Positions 15,686 to 22,899 of a stretch of DNA of 31,307 bases are shown piece by piece. Source of the stretch: an uncultured Geobacteraceae bacterium (GTDB lineage Bacteria; Desulfobacterota; Desulfuromonadia; Desulfuromonadales; Geopsychrobacteraceae). The notes beneath the pieces were generated by a model. That model was not told the DNA's origin, ran no database searches, and saw only the letters and a program-made list of their open reading frames with translations. Position 1 is the stretch's first letter, and the number at the start of each line of letters is the position of its first letter. Both the position numbers and the translations under genes were made by a program. Location: NCBI GenBank assembly GCA_937958075.1, contig CALFFB010000245.1, forward strand, positions 1 to 31,307, read 5' to 3'.

Positions 15686-16108
15686 ATGATTTTTCGAAAA
15701 GCCCTGATCATTGCTTTAAGTCTGGTGGCGATTCTGGCGGCCAGCGGCAGCAGTGCTGAGGTGCCGACCAGCCCTGCTGATATTCCGCGGCTGACGGTCA
15801 CCGGACTGCAGGAACTGCAGGGTCGGGAGTCGGTGCTGTTCATCGACACCCGCACTCCCGGTCAGTGGCAACGGGCCACTGACAAGATTGTCGGTGCCGC
15901 TCGCCTGACCAGTCAGACAGATCTGGAACGCTTTGTCCAGACTGTTCCCCCCCATACCCCCATAGTTGTCTACTGCACCTGACCGAACGAATCATCCAGC
16001 GCCGGTCTGGCGCTGCTGCTGGCCCAACAGGGGTTCACCAGGGTCTACGCCCTTAAAGGCGGTTATCAGGCGTACCGAAGCGCCGGTCTGCCTGTAGAAA
16101 GTCGGTAA
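15686..16108 (+). CDS. Exported rhodanese with selenocysteine (UGA) at the catalytic position
   Basis: A rhodanese-like sulfurtransferase read through an in-frame TGA at 15980-15982, giving 140 residues with selenocysteine at position 99. Before the TGA are a signal peptide (LIIALSLVAILAASGSSA, no lipobox Cys), DIPRLTVTGLQEL, VLFIDTRTPGQW and PIVVYCT. After it, in the same frame, come PNESSSAGLALLLAQQGF and VYALKGGYQAY, the normal end of a rhodanese domain. The UGA falls exactly where the persulfide-carrying Cys stands in YCxC-PNE rhodaneses. A hairpin with loop GGTCT follows at once (see 15998-16014). Stopping at the UGA would leave half a domain. ACAGGAGAG lies just before the ATG. A nonsense mutation is the alternative, but no other damage is present. 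Confidence 0.85.
15980..16014 (+). promoter_or_regulatory. Bacterial SECIS-like element for UGA recoding
   Basis: The UGA at 15980-15982 is followed after 15 bases by AGCGCC (15998-16003), loop GGTCT (16004-16008) and GGCGCT (16009-16014), a perfect 6-pair stem. The loop GGUCU is the same as in the E. coli fdhF SECIS apical loop that binds SelB, and the UGA-to-loop distance (21 bases) is similar. The whole element lies inside the coding sequence, as bacterial SECIS elements do. Confidence 0.78.
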
Positions 16109-16154
16109 CGGAACACCTCAGACTTTTCCCGACAGGAAAGGGGGAGGGTACGGG

Positions 16155-16889
16155 CTACAAGACCTGCTTGAGAAAGAGCCTGGCCCGTTCCTCCCTGGGC
16201 GCCGTGAAAAAGTGCTCCGGCGTGCCTTCCTCCACCAGTTTGCCATGATCCATAAACAGAACCCGATCGGCGACTTCACGGGCAAACCCCATTTCGTGGG
16301 TCACCACCACCATGGTCATGCCTTCCCGCGCCAGTTGCTTCATGACCTCCAGGACTTCGCCCACCATTTCCGGATCAAGGGCGCTGGTCGGCTCATCGAA
16401 CAGCATCACCTTGGGATCCATGGCCAGAGCCCTGGCGATAGCAACCCGCTGCTGCTGGCCGCCGGAAAGCCGGATGGGGTATTCCTGTTCTTTTTCAGCG
16501 ATACCGACCTTGCTTAGCAGGGCCCGGGCTTTTTTCTCGGCGTCGGCGGTACTTCTTTTGCGGACCACCTTTTGCGCCAGGACCAGGTTTTCGATAACGG
16601 TCTTGTGAGGGAACAGATTAAACTGCTGAAACACCATGCCGACTTCACGCCGGATCTTGTTCAGGTCCGTCTTGCGATGGGCCAGATCAACACCGTCAAT
16701 ATAGATATGCCCTGATGTGAGCTCTTCCAGCCCGTTCAAACAGCGCAGGTAGGTCGACTTGCCGGAACCCGAGGGGCCGATGACAACGACCACTTCACCG
16801 GGCTTGATGTGGGTGGACACGCCATCGACGGCATGCACTGTCTGACCGCGTCCGATAAAGGTTTTTTTCAGATCGATGGTTTTAATCAC
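16155..16889 (-). CDS. Polar amino-acid ABC transporter ATPase (GlnQ-like)
   Basis: The ATP-hydrolysing subunit of an amino-acid importer, 244 residues. It has Walker A GPSGSGKST (38-46), the FQQFNLFPH Q-loop, the signature LSGGQQQR, Walker B VMLFDEPTSALDPE and the switch His in VVVTHEMGFA. I chose the GTG at 16889 (read as Met, then IKTIDLKK) because it gives the family length. It overlaps the permease stop by 8 bases and has GGAGG 10 bases upstream. A longer open frame exists but its extra residues are the permease sequence read in another frame. It is the last gene of the transporter operon and converges with the rhodanese gene after a 46-base gap. Confidence 0.92.
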   Translation of the reverse strand: MIKTIDLKKTFIGRGQTVHAVDGVSTHIKPGEVVVVIGPSGSGKSTYLRCLNGLEELTSGHIYIDGVDLAHRKTDLNKIRREVGMVFQQFNLFPHKTVIENLVLAQKVVRKRSTADAEKKARALLSKVGIAEKEQEYPIRLSGGQQQRVAIARALAMDPKVMLFDEPTSALDPEMVGEVLEVMKQLAREGMTMVVVTHEMGFAREVADRVLFMDHGKLVEEGTPEHFFTAPREERARLFLKQVL

Positions 16890-17841
16890 TGATTGCCAGC
16901 CTCCGTTCAACCCAGGCGATAACCTGTGACAGGGATGCGGTAAGGAGAAAATACAGAAGCGCCACCACGAACCAGATTTCAAAGGTGGCAAAGGTCGAGG
17001 TAATAACCTCGCGCCCGCTTTTGGTCAGGTCGGTAATGGCGATGACCGACACCAGGGATGAATCCTTGATCAGGCTGATAAACTGTCCGGCCAGCGGCGG
17101 CAGGGTCCGCTTGAAGGCCTGGGGCAGGATGATATGCACCATGGCCTGGGTGGTTGTCATCCCCAGGGATTTGGCTGCTTCCATCTGGCCTCTGGGTATC
17201 GACTGAATACCGGCGCGGATGATCTCGGCGACATAGGCTCCGGCAAAGATCGCCAGGGCACAAATGCCGGCGGCGATGCGATCGATGTTAAGCACGGTGC
17301 CGAAGAAAAAATAGACGATGAAAATCTGCACCAGCAGGGGCGTGCCGCGGATGAGCTCAACGTAGAGGGTCGAGAGCTGGCGCAGGGTCACATTCCTGCC
17401 GATACGACACAGCCCGGTCATCAGGCCGATCACCAGGCCGATGATACTGGCCACGAAGGAGATCCACAGGGTCACCCACAGGCCGTGCAGAAGCGGCCCC
17501 ACCTGCCAGTTGAAGACCGATCCGATATGATCGCCGGCAAACAGATCCTCATTCTCCGACACCCTCAAGGTATCGCTGTCGATGCGGTAGGTCTCCTCTT
17601 CATCAAACCGGTCACGCACGGTAACGGTCGTCGTGTCACCGGCCGTCTCGATCTCGACAACGCGGCCGTCATAGGGGACGCGCTTTGCGTCTTCGTTATG
17701 GTAGACGAAATATTGCGGCACCCGGTTCCAGCGCCAGGTGTAATCCACCTTGCCGGTCGCCACCCACAGTCCGTAGCCCATGCCGACCAGAACCAGAGCG
17801 GTCAGTAGATGCCAACACCAGTCTTTGCGAAAACTGTTCAC
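16882..17841 (-). CDS. Polar amino-acid ABC transporter permease with an extracytoplasmic insert
   Basis: The inner-membrane permease of the importer, 319 residues. A first membrane helix (about 11-29) is followed by a hydrophilic segment of about 85 residues (31-115) rich in Asp, Glu, Arg and Thr (VPQYFVYHNEDAKRVPYDGR and VSENEDLFAGD). The standard HisMQ/GlnP core comes next, with GLWVTLWISFVASIIGLVIG, VELIRGTPLLVQ and the EAA loop EAAKSLGMTTTQAMVHIILPQA. Ordinary GlnP proteins are about 100 residues shorter because they lack this insert, which should lie in the periplasm. It follows the binding-protein gene after a terminator-like hairpin and overlaps the ATPase gene by 8 bases. Confidence 0.9.
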   Translation of the reverse strand: MNSFRKDWCWHLLTALVLVGMGYGLWVATGKVDYTWRWNRVPQYFVYHNEDAKRVPYDGRVVEIETAGDTTTVTVRDRFDEEETYRIDSDTLRVSENEDLFAGDHIGSVFNWQVGPLLHGLWVTLWISFVASIIGLVIGLMTGLCRIGRNVTLRQLSTLYVELIRGTPLLVQIFIVYFFFGTVLNIDRIAAGICALAIFAGAYVAEIIRAGIQSIPRGQMEAAKSLGMTTTQAMVHIILPQAFKRTLPPLAGQFISLIKDSSLVSVIAITDLTKSGREVITSTFATFEIWFVVALLYFLLTASLSQVIAWVERRLAISD

Positions 17842-17871
17842 AACGTACAGGCCCTTTGTAAAATAAACATG

Positions 17872-17919
17872 AAAAAGCCGCTGTAATCCTGTCGTGCAAA
17901 GGGACTACAGCGGCTTTTT
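17872..17919. terminator. Perfect 14-bp inverted repeat (terminator) between binding protein and permease genes
   Basis: AAAAAGCCGCTGTA (17872-17885) and TACAGCGGCTTTTT (17906-17919) are exact complements, with 20 bases between. Each strand ends in a T run, so the hairpin could stop transcription in either direction. Within the operon (minus strand) it would let some transcripts end after the binding-protein gene, raising its level over the membrane subunits. Confidence 0.7.
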
Positions 17920-17926
17920 AAATGAA

Positions 17927-18730
17927 TCAGTTCTGAATCTGCTTCAGCCAGTCATCTTCGATGAACCATTTGTTGTAAATCTGCTCGTAGGTGCCATCGC
18001 TTTTGATCTGATTAAGGAAGTTGTTGAGCCAGTTGAGAAAATCATGATTACCCTTGCGGATAGCCCAGGCCAGAGGCTCGTGGGTGAAGGGCTCGTCAAG
18101 AAAAACCAGGTTGCCGTCGTTGCGCTGGGCATTGGTAATGGACAGCAGGGGGAGGTCATAAACCACAGCATGGACCTTGCCGTTGAGCATGTCGAGAACA
18201 GCTTCCTGCTCGGTTTCAAAAGAGATGTATTCAGCGCGGGGGATCATCCGCTTGACCGCCTGCTCACCGGTGGTGCCGAGCTTGGATGCGACCTTGTATT
18301 TCGCGTCATTCAGATCACGGTAGGATTTGACCTCATCGGCAATTTCCTTGCGGATGAGAATGGTCTGGCCGACAACGATGTAGGGATTGGCGAAATTGAC
18401 GCTCAGGTTCCGCTCCTGGGTCAAGGTCATGCCGCTCATGATGATGTCGAACTTGTCTGTCAGCAGGGCTGGAATGATACCGTCCCAGGCCGTGCTGACC
18501 AGCTCCAGCTTGACCCCCATGGCATTGGCCATGCGCCGGGCGATATCAACATCGAAACCGATAATTTCGCCACGCTGGTTGGTCAGCTCAAATGGCATGT
18601 AGCCGGGCTCCAGGCCAACCCGCAGAACACCGCGCTGCTGAATCTCATCCAGCACGTCCGCGGTAGCTGTCAACGGCAGCAGCAAGCCCAACGCCAGGCA
18701 ACAGACAGATAACAACTTGATCGCTTTCAT
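17927..18730 (-). CDS. Polar amino-acid ABC transporter substrate-binding protein
   Basis: A periplasmic solute-binding protein of 267 residues from family 3. The signal peptide is KLLSVCCLALGLLLPLTATA. The mature part opens VLDEIQQRGVLRVGLEPGYMPFEL and has the family signature GEIIGFDVDIARRMANAMGV, then DIIMSGMTLTQER and a C-terminal DGTYEQIYNKWF. The start at 18730 has GGAGG 9 bases upstream, and the frame upstream of it lacks a site. It captures a polar amino acid and delivers it to the permease at 16882-17841. The ligand is not predictable from these motifs. The permease gene follows after a hairpin that probably sets the stoichiometry. Confidence 0.92.
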   Translation of the reverse strand: MKAIKLLSVCCLALGLLLPLTATADVLDEIQQRGVLRVGLEPGYMPFELTNQRGEIIGFDVDIARRMANAMGVKLELVSTAWDGIIPALLTDKFDIIMSGMTLTQERNLSVNFANPYIVVGQTILIRKEIADEVKSYRDLNDAKYKVASKLGTTGEQAVKRMIPRAEYISFETEQEAVLDMLNGKVHAVVYDLPLLSITNAQRNDGNLVFLDEPFTHEPLAWAIRKGNHDFLNWLNNFLNQIKSDGTYEQIYNKWFIEDDWLKQIQN

Positions 18731-18760
18731 CGAATTTTTCCTCCACAACATAAGCAAATG

Positions 18761-18793
18761 AAAAGATACCGCGCCGGGTTCCCCGACGTGGCG
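18761..18793 (-). terminator. Possible terminator after the zinc-ribbon gene
   Basis: In minus-strand RNA, CCGCCACGTCGGG and CCCGGCGCGG can form a GC-rich stem with loop GAA and two small bulges. TATCTTTTC follows. It lies 18 bases after the stop at 18811 and before the binding-protein gene. Confidence 0.35.
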
Positions 18794-18810
18794 GACCAGA
18801 CCTCACACCA

Positions 18811-18975
18811 TTAATAGGACTTTCCTTCATCCAGAAGTTCTGATATTGACATGCGGATCTTGCACACGGGGCACAGGGGAAGGTCGTCCACCGGAAAATA
18901 GACGATCTCCGTATGACGACACCGTGGGCAAATGACTTCGACGGCTTCATGCTGGGTTTTATCCGATTTTTTCAT
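18811..18975 (-). CDS. Small zinc-ribbon-like protein (54 aa)
   Basis: A 54-residue protein with two CxxC knuckles (CPRC near residue 16 and CPVC near 35) separated by TEIVYFPVDDLPL. That is the spacing of a small zinc ribbon or rubredoxin-like fold. The N-terminus is MKKSDKTQHEAVEV and the end is SELLDEGKSY. I chose the ATG at 18975 because the residues before it (WPEFEIP) look non-native, but the site ahead of it (GGAG, 12 bases) is weak. It lies 80 bases upstream of the binding-protein gene, on the same strand, with a possible terminator between. Function unknown, and it may be unrelated to the transporter. Confidence 0.68.
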   Translation of the reverse strand: MKKSDKTQHEAVEVICPRCRHTEIVYFPVDDLPLCPVCKIRMSISELLDEGKSY

Positions 18976-19031
18976 GGGTATCTCAAACTCCGGCCACACC
19001 TGGATGACCTGTTTTTGACTGCCGAGCTAGG

Positions 19032-19061
19032 CTTATAACATGTTTTTTTTGTTACAAACAA
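19032..19061 (-). promoter_or_regulatory. Weak promoter candidate for the zinc-ribbon/ABC operon
   Basis: On the minus strand TTGTTT (19061-19056), 18 bases, then TATAAG (19037-19032). The -10 is good and the -35 poor. Confidence 0.3.
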
Positions 19062-19098
19062 TCATTTTAGTAACCTTCGCTGATGGAATGACCCTGCC

Positions 19099-20013
19099 AT
19101 GCCCGCCTTGAACCGGATCAACCGCCGGCAATTGGGTGCCGAGCTGATGCTCGCTTCGGTCACCCTGTTCTGGGGCGCGACCTTTCCTATCGTCAAGGAC
19201 GCCATCGCCCAGACTCCGGTTCTTTCCTTTCTCTGGGTTCGCTTTGCCCTGGCGGCGCTGTTACTGGCCCTTCTGGCCGGACCGGCCGGGTTTGCCACTC
19301 TGGATCGACGGGGCTGGGGAATTGGTGTTTTTCTGGGAACGCTGCTGTTTTTATCCTACCTTTTTCAGACCTTCGGGCTGGAGTTGACAAGTTCCACCAA
19401 TGCCGGCTTTCTCACGGGTCTGAACGTTGTCTGGGTGCCCCTTCTGGCCGGGCCTTTACTGAAAAAACCGGCGGCTACCGGCTCAAAAATCGGTGTCGTC
19501 CTTGCCCTGACCGGGCTGCTCTGTCTGACCTGGCAATCCCCCTGGGTGTTCAATATCGGAGATTTCCTCGTATTTATCTGCTCCCTCTTCGTCGCCCTGC
19601 ACATCCTGGGGCTCGATGCTCTGACCAGGGGCTACGACGGACGGGCCCTGGCCTTTGTCCAGATCGCTACGATGACGGTTCTGGCCTGTGGCGGCAGCCT
19701 GATGTTTGAACCTGTTTCCTGGCCACAGGTCTGGAGCGTCTCGCTGATTATGGCCTTCATCATTACCGCGGTCTTTGCCACCGCCTACGCGTTCTGGGCG
19801 ATGACGACCTTTCAGCATCGCACAACGCCAACCCGCGCGGCCCTGATCTACACCCTGGAACCGGTGTTCGCGGCCATCTTCTCGGTCTGGCTGCTGGGCG
19901 AAACCCTCACGGCTGTCGGCTGGCTCGGCGGCGTGCTGATTGTTGCCGGCATGGTGGTTGCCGAATGCTGGAACCTGTTCAATCCGCCGCCGGCAAGGCA
20001 GCCGGTCGGTTAG
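19099..20013 (+). CDS. EamA/DMT superfamily transporter
   Basis: A 304-residue drug/metabolite transporter-type protein with about ten membrane helices in two EamA repeats. The first repeat begins LMLASVTLFWGATFPIVKDAI, followed by FLWVRFALAALLLALLA and TSSTNAGFLTGLNVVWVPLLA. The second repeat includes FIITAVFATAYAFWAMTTFQH and ends with ALIYTLEPVFAAIFSVWLLGE and GGVLIVAGMVVAE. Family members export amino acids, metabolites or drugs, and the substrate cannot be told from sequence. The upstream ribosome binding site is weak (GGAATG, about 9 bases). It stands alone, divergent from the zinc-ribbon gene and 165 bases before lepA. Confidence 0.9.
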   Translation: MPALNRINRRQLGAELMLASVTLFWGATFPIVKDAIAQTPVLSFLWVRFALAALLLALLAGPAGFATLDRRGWGIGVFLGTLLFLSYLFQTFGLELTSSTNAGFLTGLNVVWVPLLAGPLLKKPAATGSKIGVVLALTGLLCLTWQSPWVFNIGDFLVFICSLFVALHILGLDALTRGYDGRALAFVQIATMTVLACGGSLMFEPVSWPQVWSVSLIMAFIITAVFATAYAFWAMTTFQHRTTPTRAALIYTLEPVFAAIFSVWLLGETLTAVGWLGGVLIVAGMVVAECWNLFNPPPARQPVG

Positions 20014-20102
20014 GCACCACCCCCGGCTGTCCGAAGGAATGCGGCTGGTTTATGGCCATGCCCTGCAGCCCGCCGGATCAGCTCGTACCGTGCTGATTAT
20101 GC

Positions 20103-20131
20103 TTTACATTGATATGTGTCCCGCATAGGAT
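20103..20131 (+). promoter_or_regulatory. Putative sigma-70 promoter for lepA-lepB
   Basis: TTTACA (20103-20108), exactly 17 bases, then TAGGAT (20126-20131). Transcription would start near 20138, about 40 bases before the lepA ATG. The rest of the 165-base gap shows nothing further. Confidence 0.45.
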
Positions 20132-20178
20132 TATGCGTTTGAGTTCAAACGCCAACCTGTTTTTACTTTTGAGTGTTC

Positions 20179-21978
20179 ATGAATCTGAATCTTATCCGCA
20201 ATTTTTCTATTATCGCCCACATCGACCATGGCAAATCGACCCTGGCCGATCGCCTGCTGGAAGCCACCGGTGCCCTGACCGACCGGGAAAGATCGGACCA
20301 GTACCTGGACAAGATGGAGCTTGAAAAGGAACGTGGCATCACCATCAAGGCGCAGGCGGTTCGATTGACCTACAAGGCTTCTGATGGTCAGACTTACATC
20401 CTGAATCTGATCGATACCCCCGGACATGTCGATTTTTCTTATGAAGTGAGCCGCTCCCTGTCAGCCTGTGAAGGCGCCCTGCTCGTGGTCGATGCCGCCC
20501 AGGGGGTCGAAGCCCAGACCCTGGCCAATGTCTATATGGCCATCGATCAGGATCTCGAAGTCTTTCCGGTTCTCAACAAGATCGACCTGCCCAGCGCCGA
20601 CCCGGTCGCCGTATGCCAGGATATTGAAGAAATTATCGGCATTGATACCAGCGACGCCATTCATGCCAGCGCCAAGGAAGGGAAGGGGATTGCCGAAATC
20701 CTGGAAGCTCTGGTCAAAAAGGTGCCGCCGCCCACCGGCAACCCTGACGGCCTGCTGCAGGCTCTGATCTTCGATTCCTGGTACGACTCGTACCAGGGGG
20801 TTATCGTGCTGGTTCGCATCGTTGAGGGCACAATCAAAAAAGGTGATAAAATCCGCCTGATGATGACGGGTGGTGTCTATGAGGTGAACAAGGTCGGGGC
20901 TTTTTCGCCCCATCCGGTGGAGCTCAAGGAACTGGGCGCCGGCGAGGTGGGTTTTATTATCGCCGGCATCAAGGTGGTCGAAGATGCCAAGGTCGGCGAC
21001 ACCATCACCCATCATCACGCCCCGGCAGCAAAGGCCCTGCCCGGCTTCCAGGTGGTCAAGCCGATGGTCTTCTCCGGTCTTTATCCCATCGACAGCGGCG
21101 AGTACGACACCCTGCGTGATGCCCTGGAAAAACTGCGCCTGAATGACGCGGCCTTCTCCTTTGAGCCGGAAAATTCACTGGCTTTGGGCTTCGGTTTCCG
21201 CTGCGGCTTTCTCGGCCTGCTGCACATGGAAATCATCCAGGAACGCCTTGAGCGTGAATTCGATGTCGAACTCATCACCACCGCGCCCACCGTCGTCTAT
21301 AAGGTGACAACAACCAAGGGGGAACTGCTGCATGTCGAGAGTGCCAACATGCTGCCCGACATCCAGCTGATTCAGCAGATCGAGGAACCCTTCGTTCTGG
21401 CCTCGATCCATGTTCCCAACGAGTTCGTCGGTGCCGTTCTCGGACTCTGCATCGAAAAGCGCGGTGTTCAGCGCGAACTGAAATACCTGACCGCCAACCG
21501 GGTCATGGTCGTTTTTGAGCTGCCCCTGAATGAAATCGTCATGGACTTTTTCGACCGTTTGAAATCGGTAACCCGCGGTTATGCCTCCCTCGACTATGAA
21601 CACCTGGACTTCCGGCCAAGCCGTCTGGTCCGTCTGAATATTCTCATCAACGGCGAGGCGGTTGATGCCCTGTCACTGATCGTGCATCATGAAAAGGCCC
21701 AGTTTCGTGGCCGTGAACTGGTCGAAAAGATGAAGGAATTTATTCCACGCCAACAATATGAAGTCGCTATCCAGGCGGCTATCGGCAACAAGGTTATCGC
21801 CCGGTCAACGGTCAAGGCGTTACGCAAGGATGTCACTGCCAAATGCTACGGCGGCGACATCACCCGCAAACGGAAACTGCTGGAAAAACAGAAAGCCGGT
21901 AAAAAGCGCATGAAGCAGATCGGCAGTGTCGAACTGCCGCAGGAGGCTTTTCTGGCTATCCTCAAAATCAAAGAGTAG
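20179..21978 (+). CDS. lepA: Elongation factor 4 (LepA) translational GTPase
   Basis: A 599-residue ribosome-associated GTPase. The G domain has AHIDHGKST (G1), RGITIKAQ (G2), LIDTPGH (G3), LNKIDLP (G4) and SAKEG (G5). The LepA-specific C-terminus is present (MKEFIPRQQYEVAIQAAIG, TAKCYGGDITRKRKLLEKQK, GSVELPQEAFLAIL). The start is ATG 20179 (MNLNLIRNFSIIAHIDHGKS), the position conserved in the family. A GTG six bases upstream is possible but less likely, and no strong ribosome binding site is visible for either. lepB follows after 4 bases, the classic lepA-lepB arrangement. Confidence 0.97.
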   Translation: MNLNLIRNFSIIAHIDHGKSTLADRLLEATGALTDRERSDQYLDKMELEKERGITIKAQAVRLTYKASDGQTYILNLIDTPGHVDFSYEVSRSLSACEGALLVVDAAQGVEAQTLANVYMAIDQDLEVFPVLNKIDLPSADPVAVCQDIEEIIGIDTSDAIHASAKEGKGIAEILEALVKKVPPPTGNPDGLLQALIFDSWYDSYQGVIVLVRIVEGTIKKGDKIRLMMTGGVYEVNKVGAFSPHPVELKELGAGEVGFIIAGIKVVEDAKVGDTITHHHAPAAKALPGFQVVKPMVFSGLYPIDSGEYDTLRDALEKLRLNDAAFSFEPENSLALGFGFRCGFLGLLHMEIIQERLEREFDVELITTAPTVVYKVTTTKGELLHVESANMLPDIQLIQQIEEPFVLASIHVPNEFVGAVLGLCIEKRGVQRELKYLTANRVMVVFELPLNEIVMDFFDRLKSVTRGYASLDYEHLDFRPSRLVRLNILINGEAVDALSLIVHHEKAQFRGRELVEKMKEFIPRQQYEVAIQAAIGNKVIARSTVKALRKDVTAKCYGGDITRKRKLLEKQKAGKKRMKQIGSVELPQEAFLAILKIKE

Positions 21979-21982
21979 GGTC

Positions 21983-22651
21983 ATGGTCTTTTTCAGAAAG
22001 AAAAAAGCGGTGCATGGCGTCAAAAAGCCCTGGTATCGTGAATGGTCGGAAGCCCTGATTGTCGCCGTCGTTTTGGCGCTGATCATCCGTACGTTTATTT
22101 TTCAGGCGTTCAAAATCCCGTCGGGGTCCATGCTTGACACCCTCCTCATCGGTGATCATCTCCTGGTCAACAAGTTCATCTACGGCACCCAGCTTCCCTT
22201 CAGCGATAAGCGCATACTGCCCATACGCTCCCCCGAACGGGGCGATGTCATCGTCTTTGAGTTTCCCGAAGATGAAGGCAAGTCCTACTTTCAGCGGCGC
22301 GATTTCATCAAGCGGGTCATCGGACTGCCCGGTGATCTGGTGGAAATCCGCGGCAAGCAGGTTTTTATCAATGGCCAGCCCTTTAGCGTCGAGCAGGAGG
22401 TCTACAAGGACAACAGCATGCTGCCGGCGGCGGTCGGACCACGCGACTTCATGCCGCCCCGCAAGGTACCGGATGACCAGTATTTTGTTCTGGGGGACAA
22501 TCGTGATTTCTCCTACGACAGCCGGTTCTGGGGCTTTGTCGACGACTCCAAGGTCAAGGGGCTGGCATTTATCAAATACTGGTCCTGGGATCGCGATGCC
22601 GACCTCATCAACAAGGTGCGCTTCGAACGTATCGGCCGACTCATCAACTGA
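21983..22651 (+). CDS. lepB: Signal peptidase I
   Basis: A 222-residue membrane-anchored protease that removes signal peptides from exported proteins. One membrane helix (about 22-40) is followed by the catalytic PSGSMLDTLLIGD with nucleophile Ser49 and RRDFIKRVIGLPGD with general base Lys110. The family box GDNRDFSYDSRFWG lies near the C-terminus. It begins 4 bases after lepA, with AGGG just upstream, so both are on one transcript. The length is that of the shorter bacterial type I peptidases with a single anchor. It would process exported proteins encoded here, such as the hydrolase, the rhodanese and the binding protein. Confidence 0.95.
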   Translation: MVFFRKKKAVHGVKKPWYREWSEALIVAVVLALIIRTFIFQAFKIPSGSMLDTLLIGDHLLVNKFIYGTQLPFSDKRILPIRSPERGDVIVFEFPEDEGKSYFQRRDFIKRVIGLPGDLVEIRGKQVFINGQPFSVEQEVYKDNSMLPAAVGPRDFMPPRKVPDDQYFVLGDNRDFSYDSRFWGFVDDSKVKGLAFIKYWSWDRDADLINKVRFERIGRLIN

Positions 22652-22708
22652 CACGCCACAGACGGGACAGGTTGTCATTGGCATGGATACAGGGAGCAGA
22701 AATTCTGT

Positions 22709-22738
22709 TTGACATAGGCACATCGTCCATAGTATGTA
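22709..22738 (+). promoter_or_regulatory. Putative promoter of the pyrimidine operon
   Basis: A perfect -35 TTGACA (22709-22714) is followed after 18 bases by TATGTA (22733-22738), a weak -10. TAGTAT at 22730 is an alternative with a short spacer. Transcription would start just before the PyrR-type hairpin. Confidence 0.45.
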
Positions 22739-22758
22739 TCGCACGATTTTGACGTGAA

Positions 22759-22790
22759 CCCTTTAAGTCGATCCGAGAGGTTGGCAAGGG
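22759..22790 (+). promoter_or_regulatory. PyrR-binding-type RNA hairpin in the pyr leader
   Basis: The lower stem CCCTT (22759-22763) pairs with AAGGG (22786-22790). The upper stem has CGA-U-CC (22769-22774, U bulged) pairing with GGUUG (22779-22783) across a GAGA loop. Core UCC...GAGAGGUU and the flanking UUUAA and AAGG agree with the PyrR-binding consensus known from Bacillus leaders (one base shorter in the loop). The 3' arm contains AAGGGAG, which is also the ribosome binding site of the leader peptide at 22798. Confidence 0.7.
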
Positions 22791-22797
22791 AGCAACA

Positions 22798-22899
22798 GTG
22801 AAAACATCAGTCCATACGACATACCCGATGAACACCTGTACAGATTTTCTGTGCAGGTGTTTTTTTGTATGCGCCGGCCGCTACAGGAGGTCTAGATGA
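22798..22899 (+). CDS. Pyrimidine operon leader peptide (33 aa), overlaps pyrR
   Basis: A GTG-started frame, 33 codons plus TGA, preceded by AAGGGAG at a 5-base spacing. It runs without a stop through the entire intrinsic terminator at 22833-22866 and ends in ATGA shared with the pyrR start codon. The product begins MKTSVHTTYPMNTCTDFL (GTG read as Met) and ends in an Arg-rich tail, so it is probably not a functional protein. A ribosome translating it would cover the terminator stem, as in the enteric pyrBI leader, and then sit next to pyrR. Its ribosome binding site lies in the 3' arm of the PyrR-type hairpin. The frame is certain, but its use is inference. Confidence 0.62.
   Translation: MKTSVHTTYPMNTCTDFLCRCFFVCAGRYRRSR
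22833..22866 (+). terminator. Intrinsic terminator (attenuator) before pyrR
   Basis: CACCTGTACAG (22833-22843) pairs with CTGTGCAGGTG (22849-22859), eleven pairs with one G-U, loop ATTTT, followed by seven Ts. It lies between the PyrR-type hairpin and pyrR, inside the leader-peptide frame, so it must be bypassed for operon expression. Confidence 0.85.

Noticed and set aside
15686..15982. A truncated rhodanese or pseudogene ending at the UGA
   Set aside because: The frame after the UGA completes the domain without indels, and a SECIS-like hairpin with the GGUCU loop follows at the right distance. Recoding explains the data better.
16109..16154. A bidirectional terminator between the converging rhodanese and ATPase genes
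   Set aside because: Only a short TTTCC/GGAAA stem is visible and no clear T run follows on either strand.
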